Positions 6,223-6,389 of a stretch of DNA of 6,389 bases are shown in pieces. The notes under the pieces are model-generated. The model ran no database searches. It was not told where the DNA came from and saw only the letters and a list, made by a program, of their open reading frames with translations. The position numbers and the translations under genes are program-made. The stretch spans positions 1 to 6,389 of the forward strand of contig JASHTU010000487.1 of NCBI GenBank assembly GCA_030040395.1, in the 5' to 3' direction. This DNA is from Acidobacteriaceae bacterium (GTDB taxonomy: Bacteria; Acidobacteriota; Terriglobia; Terriglobales; Acidobacteriaceae). The stretch's first letter is position 1, and every line of letters begins with the position of its first letter.

Positions 6223-6389
6223 CTAAAAGGTGAAGGCTAACCCGCCGCGAAGGCTGCGCTGGTCTTGCGCGAAGATGAGCACCGAGCCATCGCCGGCGAG
6301 GTAAGGATGATATCCCTCGGCCAGCAGGTTGCGGACTTCGATGAGCGCCTCAACGCCGGTGGATCCCTCGCCACAGTGGTGGATGCACT
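6223..6389 (-). CDS. C-terminal end of a probable outer-membrane beta-barrel-type protein (5' part outside window)
   Basis: Only the last 54 codons and a TAG stop (6223-6225) are inside the window; the gene enters from the right edge. The readable tail contains VEALIEVRNLLAEGYHPYL, then AGDGSVLIFAQDQRSLRGG, and finishes LAFTF. The alternating polar/hydrophobic pattern and the terminal phenylalanine match the last strand of outer-membrane beta-barrels recognised by the BAM machinery (family knowledge). The phrase 'VRNLL..G..PYL..DG' resembles tails of acidobacterial outer-membrane proteins from memory, which is weak evidence. The gene is co-directional with the cluster but separated from the next gene by 157 nt containing an inverted repeat, so it may be its own transcription unit. 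A non-barrel protein cannot be excluded from such a short piece. Confidence 0.5.
   Translation of the reverse strand, partial: CIHHCGEGSTGVEALIEVRNLLAEGYHPYLAGDGSVLIFAQDQRSLRGGLAFTF

Overview
The window reads as a minus-strand carbohydrate-catabolism cluster from a GC-rich, Gram-negative soil-type bacterium, most likely an Acidobacteriota member (Terriglobia/Bryobacterales-like). This assignment is inference. It rests on the GC-rich codon use, the outer-membrane-style protein end, the Tat-type leader on a hydroxypyruvate-isomerase-like protein, and the pairing of a giant GH106-type glycosidase with sugar dehydrogenases. No rRNA, tRNA, CRISPR array or insertion sequence was seen.

Layout, in the direction of transcription (right to left): (1) the last 54 codons of a protein with an outer-membrane beta-barrel-like C-terminus (6223-6389); (2) a 157-nt gap holding a nested inverted repeat (6087-6152); (3) an exported TIM-barrel sugar isomerase/epimerase-like protein (5196-6065); (4) a gap dominated by seven tandem 16-bp repeats (5102-5213), the first of which encodes the last codons of the isomerase gene; (5) a zinc-dependent medium-chain polyol/sugar dehydrogenase (4010-5050); (6) a short-chain dehydrogenase (3213-4013) overlapping it by 4 nt (ATGA); (7) 30 nt further on, a secreted GH106-type alpha-L-rhamnosidase-like glycoside hydrolase (start 3182) that runs off the left edge after 1060 codons. 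All genes share one strand; the long open frames on the plus strand are antisense shadows of these GC-rich genes.

Working model (inference): the glycosidase acts in the periplasm or at the outer membrane on rhamnose-containing plant or microbial glycans. The two cytoplasmic NAD(P)-dependent dehydrogenases interconvert a released sugar, polyol or aldonate, as in the IdnD (zinc ADH) plus IdnO (SDR) pairing. The exported TIM-barrel protein acts on a keto-sugar or related intermediate outside the cytoplasm. The exact substrate cannot be read from the sequence.

The most unusual points are the 16-bp tandem array that appears to have grown out of the 3' end of the isomerase gene, the replacement of the catalytic lysine by arginine in the SDR YxxxK motif, and the nested inverted repeat upstream of the isomerase gene.
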